Positions 1-10,494 of a stretch of 64,000 bases of DNA are shown piece by piece. The stretch lies in the NCBI GenBank assembly GCA_029449245.1, contig JANATF010000007.1:1674001-1738000 (forward strand), in the 5' to 3' direction. This DNA is from Mortierella alpina (Eukaryota; Mortierellomycota; Mortierellomycetes; Mortierellales; Mortierellaceae). The position numbers were made by a program, and so were the translations under genes. The first letter of the stretch is position 1. Each line of letters starts with the position of its first letter. The notes under the pieces were generated by a model. It worked only from the letters and a program-made list of their open reading frames with translations. It ran no database searches and was not told the DNA's origin.

Positions 1-3000
1 ATGGTGGAAGACGAGGAGGAAGAGGAGGAAGGTCCTGCAGTTCCAACCGCCGGGTCTATTTTGTTAGGACCCGACGAGGTCGAGGTCATCGACACATACG
101 AAGGTTGCAGGACCATCTTGTCGCGCTTGTAACCAGTGGATTCAACATCCGTCTCAAACTCTGAATCAAGATCAGAGTCGTGCTGCATCCCTCCCGTGCG
201 GGCTGGTCCAGTTCCTGATGATTTCCCAGGGACGTTTTTGAAACTATCAACCGAGACCCTCGAACTCGATAGTGTGGCTGTGGCAGCCTCGATAGAGACC
301 GTGGTGATGGACGTCATGAGAGACTGGCCGGCATTAGGGGTCTGAGGAGGCGAATCCGGGACGGGCGGGGGGGCCATCGGTCTGTAATTCATATAGTCGT
401 TGACGGAGCCTCCCACAACGCCCTTTTTGACATCCTCAGAAGAGTGGTAGGGCGTAGGGAGTGGAGGTGGCTTCTGCGGGGATATCGGAGATGTAGCCGG
501 GGGCAGGTTGAATGTCGAGATGATCGAAGCCGGGTACTTGGACGACATGGACCGATCATCATCATCATCAAGTTCAGAGGGAGCTCTCCGTGCGTACTGC
601 ACCTTGACCGGCGGTGAGTCCAGACTGTCAGCATCCGAGTCCTCATCCACCTTACCACGGCGCAGAGACGTTGGCTTGGTCTCTACTGGCGATGGGCTGG
701 ATGCTTCCACCTTTGTAGACTTTGCCTCGCGCATACCCATCAAACCGCGGCTTGCCAGTTTTTTTTCGCTAAAGTCATCATCATAGTCCGTCAGGTCCTC
801 CTCGCGTGCTGTGGAGTAACGTGGACCCCCAGCCTCGCGAGAACCTCCTTCCGCTTTGATTGTCTTGAACTCATCGTTGGCCTCGTGCGCTGCCGATTCC
901 CAAGAACGTCGGTTAGGGTTGATATCAGAGGTCGAGCGCCACGAGAACCGGGAAGAGGATCGCTCTTGTCCACCCTTGACTAATGAACTCTCTCCATTGC
1001 GGAGATCGTTGCCCCCACGCATAGCAGTGGATCTTGATCGTGAGCGGGACAGAGACGCTGAGCGCGATCTCGATCCTGACCTGGATCGGCCAGATCGAAT
1101 GGACCTTGATCTTGACCTAGACCGAGAAAAGGACCTGTGCGAATGCCGATTGTAGGGTCTCGATCCCGATCTGGACCTCGATCGTGAGACGGTCGAGGCA
1201 AAGGAATCCCGGCGACGTGCTGCAGTCGCAGGACGGTCTTTATCAAGGGGTCGCGGTGACCAGGAGCGAGACCGGCGATGAAGGCTGCTTTGGTCGGACA
1301 GGCGCTTGGCGTCATCCAGTATATCCTTGGCCTTCGTGCTCTTGTCCTGACTCGACTGCAATCCATGGTCGGCCCATTTTTTCTTTTGAGCCATAAAGTC
1401 GTTCATGTCGTGATCTTTGGTATCATCCGAACCGCCATGGGTACCTTTGCTCGACGCCATCCAAGAAGGACGCCTCTGACCAATACTACTCCTCCAGTTC
1501 TGAGCGTGCTCATTCCAGTTGGGGACCACCTTGTCGGGCAAACTGCTACGTCTCTTGCTCTTCAAGTCCGTAAAGGAGGCCTTCTCTTCTCGAGGGCGGA
1601 GGGGCGGCGATGTGCGCCAGCTATCGATCGCCTGCTGCCGCCCATCCCGAGCTGGAGGGGAGGAGGCAGAGAGCATGTCATCCAGACTGATTCTCTGCCC
1701 ATCCCAGTCAGACGACAGCCTCTGGCCTGGCCTCTGAGCTCTTGATGGATCCTGTTTCGCCCCATTACTCTCCTTGGTTTTTTGTTCATTAAAGACCGCA
1801 GCAGCTCGGAGAGAGGTTGCCGCTCCTGTCATGCTCTGAATCACGGGGGCTGGCGCCGTGGCCCCAGTGTTATATCGCGATCCTGGAGGAGGTGAGCTGG
1901 AGCCCGGAACACTCTTGACAAACGTGAGTCCCGACCCCTCCTCTGTGGTGGGAATGACGGACGTAGCACCGCCAATCTCGACCTTGATCATGTCCGATTC
2001 GATCCTCTTTCCTTGCTGCATCTTGCCAACAGTCACCGATGTCGGCTGAGGCTGAGGTCCACCCTTGTAAGGGATAGGAGGTAGGTTTTTCTCGTGCGTG
2101 TATCCCGTTGGAGGGGATCGAACCGCTTTGGTGACAATGGCTTCGTCGTCACTCCAGGGCAAAATCTCGGTGTCAAGTTCTGTTCCTGTGGGCGAGGTGA
2201 GCCACTCATCCACTTGTGCGGCTGTCTGGCGTTGGCTGCGCTCGTTCCTCTCGTTCCTGGCACGACGCGCCGCGAGGACAGAGGACGTGTTGGATGCGAT
2301 CGAGGTAGAATAACTGAGAGCATGGCCTCTGTCGCGGCCCTGCCCTTGAACAGGTCCATTACGCCCTCCCTGCCGATTGTAATAGTCGTCCGAGTCCGAT
2401 TCGTAAGGGTAGTTCCTGGCTCGGTTCGAATGGCCATGGTCGTCGTTGACAACAGACGAGGCAGCAGAGTACGGGTGGTTCTGCGATGCTTGATATTGGG
2501 TAGAAGGTGAATACTGTGTGTTTTGGGATGCGTAGCCACGGGGCCCTGGAGGAGATCGCCAGCTGTCGGGGCTCAACGGCGACATCATAGGACTTTGATC
2601 ATATTGAGAGTTGTACCCGTTGTTGCCGGGACGCGACCCACCACCGCCACCGTTAGGTGCATTCGAGTACTGAGAGTATGTTGCTGATCCAAGGACGCTG
2701 GAGGCAGCCGATCCTGGGCCGTACTGGTTACCGCGTTGATTCTGGCGTTGGGAAGGCGCATGGGATCGCTGATCTGCAGGGTGAAAATAAGACGATGCGG
2801 TCGAGGGCGACGGTGACAGCGGTGGGGGTGAAGCGGGTGATCCCGAGGCCGGGCCCATGTAGGGCGAGTGTTCGTTGTAGGGATAGTTCTGAGAGGGCGG
2901 GTAGTTCTGGTGCCCATGCGGGGGAAGACCCCCGCCTTGCAGGGACGAGGTGTCACTCCACTGTCGCTGGTGAGATGGGCCTGAGGTGTAGGAACGAGGA

Positions 3001-3355
3001 CTGGCCATGTCTGCAAGATCTTTCGGGCCATCGTACTTGCTGTCCCCTTGGGCACGCTATACACACACACACACACATGCGCACAGAAAAGAGCAGGACA
3101 ATGGCGTCAGCACGCAGCAGGTAGAAGGTGCGACTGGGGCATGCAACACGCAGCACGTAGTGCATGAAAGAGCGAGGATATATCCCGCCATGCCATAAAC
3201 AGCAATGCGGGTTCTTGGGATATTGATGCAAGACAACGAAGAATGCCTTACCGATGGTGGCGCGTCTGTAGCCGAGGGTGTGTGGCCGTCGTCACCGCGT
3301 CTTGATTGCTGTCTGGGCGCACGGGGCTGGCCACGGAGGGCTGCTCCTGGGCCAT
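1..3355 (-). CDS. Disordered RS-domain protein (partial, C-terminus off the left edge)
   Basis: A two-exon model fits. Exon 1 runs 3355-3252 (ATG at 3355-3353) and ends in a GTAAGG donor. Exon 2 starts at 3039 after an ACAG acceptor, in matching phase, and stays open to base 1 without a stop, giving over 1,000 residues. The protein is almost entirely low complexity: Ser/Pro/Gln/Tyr-rich at the N-terminus, then more charged, with a true arginine-serine domain around 1020-1160 (alternating R-S, for example SRSRSRSRSIRSGRSRSGSR). RS domains are typical of splicing and RNA-processing factors that are regulated by SR kinases, so a nuclear RNA-processing role is possible but inferred. I recognise no folded domain in the visible part. 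The start is chosen because the two exons join in frame; an additional 5' exon around 3600-3680 cannot be excluded. Confidence 0.7.
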
Positions 3356-4452
3356 TGTAACGGGCAGAGCCTGCCATGTGGTTCGATTTCTCTCCTGGAT
3401 GCTATCAGGTCTCCCTCTATCGGCCTTTTGTGGAGAATAACACAGCGAGAGAGCCAGGGGGTGAGCAATATGTCATTGTCAGTAAAAAAAAAAAAAAAAA
3501 AAAAGAAAGAGCTAGTTTCGTGTGTATGTGTGTAAGGATATGACCCTGAGCGAGTACGCGAGTACTTTTGGTTGGATGTAGAACAACAGCGGTGCTCCAG
3601 CGGACAAGGCTGCTGAGGATGATGAGAGATGATGAGGGCTGCTGGGGCTGAGAAGGGCTAGTCTCCTGTTGGCTCTGCACATGGTGTATTAGCGGATATT
3701 AGCAGAGCGGGCGTTGTACCTGTGGGGTTGTTTTTCCAATGAAAGGAAATGAAAGGACGCTGTTGGCCCTGGTTGCTCGCAAAGGGGCGACACGGACGGG
3801 CGCGAGTGGGAGGGCGGGATGGACAAGGGGCGATGGACAGGAGGAGATGGACAGCGGGAGATGGAAAGGACGAATGGGATGAGGAGAGACAGAAAGAGAG
3901 AGTAAGAGAGAGAGAGAGAGAGAGACAGAGAGAGACAGAGAGAGACAGAGAGAGAGTGAGAGAGAGAGGATATGGCCTCGCCTCCTTTGTCTCGTCGTTC
4001 TTTTTTTACCGTGGGCCTGGTTGCAGCGGAAATGAGACCGATGAAAATGGCATGCCTGCCATGTGCTCTGATTGGCTGGCCCCTGGGTGGTCTTGTCTTC
4101 CTCCCTCAGCCAGCCAGGCACACATTCTCTCTTCTTCTCTCACTGCTTCTCTCTCTCTCCTTCTTCTTCGCTCCATCCTCTCTCTCTCTCTCTCTCCTTC
4201 TCGCTCTCTTGTTTCCGTTCATGTCCATATCCATGTCCATATCCATGTCCATGTCCATGTCCGTCTCCATCATGTCCTGCCCTTGCGGGTAAACACGAGG
4301 GTGCGTGGGCAACCACAGCCTACATGCGACTGTACACAAAGGGGACCGTTGGGCGTTTGATTCAGCATCAGCTAAACTTTTATGTACAGGTGGTTTATAT
4401 GTACCCTTAGATCACCTTCAAAATTGCAAAAAAAATCTCCCTCTACAACACA
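3356..4452. repeat. Intergenic region rich in microsatellites
   Basis: There is no convincing gene between the RS-protein start and the stop of the Ssd1-like gene. The stretch holds a 22-bp poly-A run (about 3483-3504), a long GA-type tract (about 3895-3970), CT-type tracts (about 4135-4200) and a hexamer-like array of CCATGT/CCATAT units (about 4217-4265). The ORFs overlapping these tracts translate to Arg-Glu, Ser-Leu or Met-Asp repeats and are artefacts of the repeats. The area presumably serves as promoter and 5'UTR for the RS-protein gene. Confidence 0.75.
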
Positions 4453-5411
4453 CTAAGGCGTCGTGGCAAACGGGTTCACGGCCACAACCTTAATTACAGG
4501 AGGAGACACCGCCCTGTCCACACTCATCGCCACCTGGATATGGCCAAACATCTTGATCTTGCTCATGTTAAGCGCCATCTCGTCCTCGTCCTCCTCGCCC
4601 TCGTTGTTGGTCTTGTGTCGCAACCTCTGCGACTGCTCGTCCTCGTCCTCATAGTCGCTCTCGTCGTCAAACAGCCCGCGCTCGTCGTCATACGCATTCG
4701 TCGCGTCGTCCGGGTGGTCCATCATCGCATCAAATCCACTACCCGCTCCATGCGCTCCACGCGAAAACTCGTCCGATCCGCTCGATCCATGCTGTCCCGC
4801 CATCGACTGAGAGACTGCAACCGACAATCTCCTGTCAGACACACCATCGCCAGCCTTGTTCGCTTCCTCATCCTCCTTGGACTTGAACGCCTGTGCTCCC
4901 CAGTAGAGTCGAAGAATCTCAGAGACCTCATTCCAGGAATAGTTCTCCAACGGTAGCTGGTCAAGGTGGATCCGCTTCTCCAGGCCGTACGCAGGCACAA
5001 TCACATCAAACGCCGTGTCCAGTACCTGGACCACAATCGCATCCCGAATCACCACTCCCTCAGGCTCCGACAGCTTGTGAAGCAGAACACTCAAATACAA
5101 GTGATTGCTCTGCTCCTGCGCCAGCTTCGAGGCGTCCTTCTTGAGATTGCAGTGGTTGGCGCTCTTCTGGCAGGATTCCTTGTTCAGATAGAACTTTTGT
5201 TCTAATTGGTTTCCGCAAGGAAGAAGAAAAGCATAGAGTGAGTGATTAGAACTACTAGGACAAACAAAAAAACAACGAGTTGTCGACGTGGGGTATTATG
5301 GCTGTCTATGTGAAATTAGTGAGAACAACAGCAACAAGAAAGACAAAGAAAAGAGGAGCGAAAGAGACAGACAACAGACAGAGAGAGAGAGAGAGAGAGA
5401 GAAACAGAGAT

Positions 5412-5444
<33 letters not shown>

Positions 5445-7320
5445 CAGAGAGAGAGAGAAAGAGTGAAAGAGAAGCAAAAGAGAAGCAAGAGAGAGGAGCA
5501 CGAAAGAATGGGTGGAAAACGTACTGGATCGGATATTTCTCTCTCTCGCAGCTGAACAGATGCCCATTCCCCCCCATGTTCTCCCTTTGCGCTCATGCGG
5601 TATCCTCTCTGTCCACCACTGCATATTGCTCGGGAGGGAAGCAGCTGACGTTCTCCTCCTGCCTCTCTTGAGCATCGCAACAAGAATACAACGAACACAA
5701 AAACGCGTTCATCAGCCAACAGTTTTTCGCACAGCAAGATCCAGCAAGAGCAGTCCACCCCCACTCTCCTGACGCTTCCACGCATGCGACACGACGCACT
5801 CCATCTATGGCTCAACGAACCTCACACGACGGGCCAAGACGCTACCATGCAACTCACCTCCAGTCAGAGAAGCCTCCAGCAACCGATGGACAATGATATC
5901 GGCATAGCGTCGGATCGGGGACGTAAAGTGCGTGTACAGGGGGGCGTTGAGCGCATAGTGATGGTACTTGCTCGTGGGGAGCATTCCGCCGCAAATGTAC
6001 TTTGCCCGGTGCATCGGCTTGATCACCATCAGACGGACCACCTTGCGAACGTCCGCATCCTGGATTGCATCCATCGACGACTGCAACGCCCCCGCACTCG
6101 ATGCATCGAGCTCAATCCCAATCCTTTTCATATGCTGAATGAAATCCTGCATGCGCCTCTCCAACGGCTCCTCGTGGCGACGCAGCAGTGCCTGCTCCGG
6201 AAAGTAGTCAAAGATTTGTTTGGCGACACTCATGTTGGCGAGCAGCATAAACTCCTCGATCAGTCGGTTGCTCTCCTTGAGTTCGTAGACCGCTACGTCC
6301 ATTGGGTCACTCAGCTCGTCCGTCTCGAACGCCAGTTTGATAGAGTTGAGTGAAAGTGCACCATTATCGAAGCGCTTCTGACGAAGCATCAACGACAGTT
6401 TCTGTTCATTGAGGAAGAGAGAGCTGGTTAGAGGGCATAGAACGATGATTGAGTGAATCATGCACCGCGATGGAGGGGCAGGCATAGCTGCATCAAAAGC
6501 CGCTAAAGCCTTATTTCCATGAGAATGACTATGAAAATGATAACTTACGAAAAACGTCTTGATATTGTCCTCAACTAGAGAACGCGGGTGATCAAAGACC
6601 TGGACCTTGGGATCGAGCGATCCGGTAGTAATGACCCGCTGGGCATCGTCGTACGAAAGCTGCGCGCAAGAACGGATCACAGACTTTGAGAAGGACGTGT
6701 CTAGGATCTCGCCATCCTCAGACATTTTCCAGAATACTGAGAACGTGAGACGATCCACGTTTGCTGTAAGACTGCACAGATCCTCGCTGAGGATGTTGGG
6801 CAGCATGGGTATAGCCTTCTGGACAAGGTAGACGGTCGTGGCCCTGGACTTTGCTTCTCTGTCCAAGGCTGAGCCGACCTTGATAAAGTGCGACACATCT
6901 GCAATGTGGACTCCAATTTCAAAAACTCCGTTGCCCAGTGGAATGCACGACACGGCATCGTCCAGATCCTTGGCTGTTGCTGGATCGATCGTGAATGTAC
7001 AGCTCTGGCGCAGGTCGCGGCGGCGGATAAGCTCCTTCTCTGGGATGATCCAGGGGAGCTCTGGCAGACACTTTTCTACCCTTTCTCCAAAGGCTGTGGT
7101 TGTGATGTTGTTGTCGGCAAGCAGGGCCTCTGTCTCAATATCAATGTTTCCAATGTCACCCAGCTCACGCTCCAAATGACCGAACGGATGCAGGGAACTC
7201 AGCGGCCACCGTTTGATGGTAGCAATAAACAGCTTGTGCGCGTACGAGGCATGGTTCTCGACAAAGTCTGCGGGTGCCTGATCAATGGGGATGGCAATCA
7301 GAGGCACACGCTTGTCAGTC

Positions 7321-7358
<38 letters not shown>

Positions 7359-9797
7359 TATCGGTGGCAAGATCGTCAGGGTCAGACTATCCGTGAGAAT
7401 TATCCACACTTGCCGGACATTCATTTTGCAGAGGCAGAATCTTACGGGCTTGAACCAAACAATCCGAGGCTGGCCCTTCTGGTCGTCATCATCCTGTCGA
7501 CGGCGCTCATTTTTCTTGGTCGATCCGCTAGGGCGCTGAAGGGTCAGTGTGCCAGAGAACATCTGGACCAAGGACCGCTCGACAATGGACACGACACGAC
7601 CACAGTACCTGGGCTTGATGTCCTCGACATCAGCCTCGCCAGCCTCGTCGACATCCTCGGCGCGCTTGTTTTTCTTTTTCTCCTTGCCACCCTCCAGCTT
7701 TTGCTGCGGCATGTCCTCAAAGTCGATCAACTCAATGCCTACGACGTCGCCCTCCAAAGCACGGTTCCTGTCCTTGCTGCCGCAAATGTACACGTCGCCC
7801 TCGGGAAGTGTGTCGACTGTGACATAGGCATCAGAGCGATTCCTCTTGTTGATCCTCAACACTCCCTGGACATACTTGTGCTTCTGTTTGGTGAGCAACG
7901 AATGGAAATCCGAGTACGTCAGATGGGCCATGAACAGAGGGCGACGTCCATTGGCATTGTCCTTGAGATTAATGCTGTCCCTGTTGGAGGCGGAGGGAGT
8001 TGCTGTGCATCATAGAAAAAAAAAATCAAAAGAGCAAGAGTACGAGTACGAAAATAGGGTGATTAGATGGGCTGTCATGTATCAAGCGTTTATAAAAAGA
8101 TTCGACCGTTGACAGGTTTGGTGAGAACTTACACATGCGCCAATCCTTGCGATCAAACTCTTTGGTCGAGGGCAATGCAGACAGGCGCCTTGAAGGGGCA
8201 TCCGTGGAGTTTGGCAGCATGACCGAGGAGCGGCCCTGGCTCATCGAATTGAAGGCAGTCGTGTACCGACGACGGTCCTGGGAATCATCATTGTTGACCT
8301 GACTCTGGCCAAAGTTCTGGAAGGCAGCCGAGCCTGCGCCGGGCTGCATGTGGCTAGGGAGTCTGGAGGCAAACTCGGCCAAGGAATTGGGGTCGACACT
8401 CGAGACGGACCGCCGGTGGGGTACTTTGGCAGATAGACTGGATCGGTGCCCGATGCTGCCTTTGCCTTCGAGAGCAGAGAGCGCATCAGCGACTGCATCC
8501 GTGTCCTCATCACTCGAGTAATTTGCTCGAGCGGCGTTGGCTGCAGGCGAGGGCACGTAGGGGCGTCCCTCCTGCAGGGCTGCAACCTCCTCTGGTCGGA
8601 TGATGACTGAGCGGCGGTTGGGCTGATATCCAGACCCAGAGCTTGTTATGGTCTCGGAGGAGGGCTGGTAGAAAGGACTGTCAGTTGCGGTCATCAATGC
8701 TGAACGACGATTCTTTTTGCTGGGGTCCTCACTGTCGGCTGAGCTGCTGCCAAGTGTACCAATGTCCTGTGGTAGGACTACCGAGCGTCGACTACCTGCT
8801 CTTTTTGCGGCCTCCGTCTAGTAGTCAGCATGGCATTAGAAAAAGAGGTAAGGGGGTTTGTTAGCCCTTTTCTTGCTTTCTTTTTTTTTGTTGTTGTTGT
8901 GTGTGTTGTGAACAGGCGAATGGTTTACAAATTACTCACGGCACTTACGTGATCGTCCTCCTTCTTGGTCAAGGGGATGGTGGGCCGTTTCGAGTCCGAG
9001 ACAGAGAGTCGTCGAAGCGTTGCAACGGTCGACTGGAGAGCATTCTCGATGGAGGTTCCCCGCGGGGGTTGAGAGATATGAAGGGTGGTGGTGGTGCCCG
9101 TAGTGGAGAAGGGCGACTCCTTTGGAGCCAGGGCATTGAGGCCGGTGGAGCTCAGATGAGAGGAGGAGGATCGCGAGGGAAGCGAGGACATGGACAGACG
9201 CTTTTCATGGCGCGAGAGACCGTGGGATGTGGACGAAGACGAGGGCTCACCGTGGGCAGCGCTGGTGCTACCACTGGCTGAAGGATGGCTGCCATGGTTG
9301 GCGGAGGACGCGGGCAGGTTCTTGAGGCTGCTGATGATCTCTTGCAAGGACTGGATCGTCTTGGGGGCACCGTCCTTGTTGCTCTCCTGGCCAAACTGGG
9401 CCAGCTGCTCCTTCATGGACTTTGAGCGAACATGGCCACGCTTGGCGCTGCCTACTTGGGGCGGACCGGCAGCAAGGACGGAAGCAGGGCCCAGGGTGGC
9501 AGCATGGGGACCTGTTGGACCTGTGGCGCTTGAGGAGCCCACGGCAGTGGAGGGGAAGTTGTGGATAGGATGCCTCTCGAGCGCGTGCTCGTCGACGGTG
9601 GGCAGGCCAGAGCCTAGACGGCCAAATTTGTCACCCAAGGCCGTGTGGGCTGAGGAGCGACGGCTGGCTGGACTCGAGACGGCAGAGGGCGCGGTGGATG
9701 GGGAGGAGGAGGAGAAGACGCCGGTGCCGGGGGCGAATGAGGCCGAGGCGAGGGATGAGGTGGGAGAGGACGAGGAGTTGGAAGGGTCCCTTGACAT
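4453..9797 (-). CDS. SSD1: Ssd1/Dis3L2-like RNase II-family RNA-binding protein
   Basis: Six exons (9797-8949, 8817-8133, 8002-7446, 7319-6549, 6401-5858, 5201-4453) join in consistent phase to encode 1,384 residues. The first ~500 residues are Ser/Pro/Ala-rich and disordered, with RRSV-type basic-Ser motifs like the kinase sites of Ssd1/Sts5 proteins. Cold-shock-type domains follow (RSDAYVTVDTLPEGDVYICG), then the RNB domain (TFTIDPATAKDLDDA) and a C-terminal S1-like part. The family binds 5'UTRs of cell-wall and growth mRNAs (Ssd1) or degrades uridylated RNA (Dis3L2). The whole-protein match, especially SKDRNRALEGDVV, is closest to Ssd1. The RNB acidic quartet is complete (D809, D815, D817, D818, spaced as in RNase II), whereas ascomycete Ssd1 proteins are considered pseudonucleases. 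This copy may therefore still be an active 3'-5' exonuclease. Intron 5 (5857-5202) is unusually long and contains a GA tract. Confidence 0.9.
5381..5463. repeat. (GA)n microsatellite in an intron
   Basis: Interrupted GA/GAAA tract inside the 656-nt fifth intron of the Ssd1-like gene. On the transcribed minus strand it reads as a polypyrimidine CT tract. Confidence 0.9.
7322..7354. repeat. (GA)16 tract serving as polypyrimidine tract of an acceptor
   Basis: A nearly perfect run of GA dinucleotides abuts the acceptor of intron 3 of the Ssd1-like gene. Read on the minus strand it is a CT run ending directly in the TAG of the splice site, with exon 4 starting at 7319. Length variation here would change the acceptor's pyrimidine tract. 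Confidence 0.85.
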
Positions 9798-10494
9798 TGC
9801 GGGATGAATGAAGCACGGTGTGCGGGGGAAGGAAAAGGCAATCGGACAGGCAGACAGGCAGACAAGCAAGCAAGCAAAGCAAAGGCGTGGGTGGGGGTAA
9901 GTATGCGTGGCAGACGGTGAGGACGAGGACGAGGACAAGGACAAGGACAAGGACAAGAAAGAGGAAGAGGAGGAGGAGGAGCAGGCGGGAAAGGGAACAG
10001 GGAAGGGGGGGGGAAGAGAAGAGGGAGAGAGAGAGAGTGAGTGAGAGAAAGAGTGAGAGAGAGGGGTGTCAAGAGCAAAAAAAAGAAAGCGAGTTGCAAG
10101 AAAGAGACAACGAACAGGCAGACAGAGGGAAACAGAGAAAGGAAGAAAGAGAAAGAAGAGAAGGCGAGCGAGAACAAAAAGAGAGACATGGCCAAAGGAC
10201 AGGCGATTTCAAGGTTCGCCCCCACCCATTGGGCCACCGCGCCAGAGGTATATACATTTTGCATCGTGGATGGGCGGTCCATTGCAGCAGTCCGCTTCCT
10301 TGTCCTCGTTTTCTTTTTTCTCTGCTGTTTGCTATTCCAGCTCCTCCTCTCCTCTCCTCTCTCTTCTCTCTCTCTCTCTTACTCGTACCTGTTGCTCGTA
10401 CCTGCTTGTTCTCGCTGGCCTGCTCTCTTGTCATTCTTCGTGTCTGCAGTCAACACATCGTGTCCATTGTCCGCATTGGATCCAAAACCCCCCC
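9798..10494. promoter_or_regulatory. Shared divergent promoter region
   Basis: This 697-bp gap separates the start codons of the Ssd1-like gene (minus) and the CCCH/CHY zinc-finger gene (plus). It is strongly purine-biased on the plus strand (GGACAA repeats near 9930-9955, GA tracts near 10020-10060), then pyrimidine-rich just upstream of 10495. I see no clear TATA box. ORFs here are repeat-driven and not believable genes. Confidence 0.6.

Noticed and set aside
980-1396. Arg/Pro/Asp-rich ORFs on both strands
   Set aside because: They are shadows of the RS domain in the long minus-strand frame.
3749-4410. ORFs rich in Arg-Glu, Ser-Leu or Met-Asp near the left end
   Set aside because: They follow GA, CT and CCATGT microsatellites and have no domain or exon structure.
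5280-5815. ORFs within the long intron of the Ssd1-like gene
   Set aside because: They are driven by the GA repeat. The flanking exons join perfectly in phase across the region.
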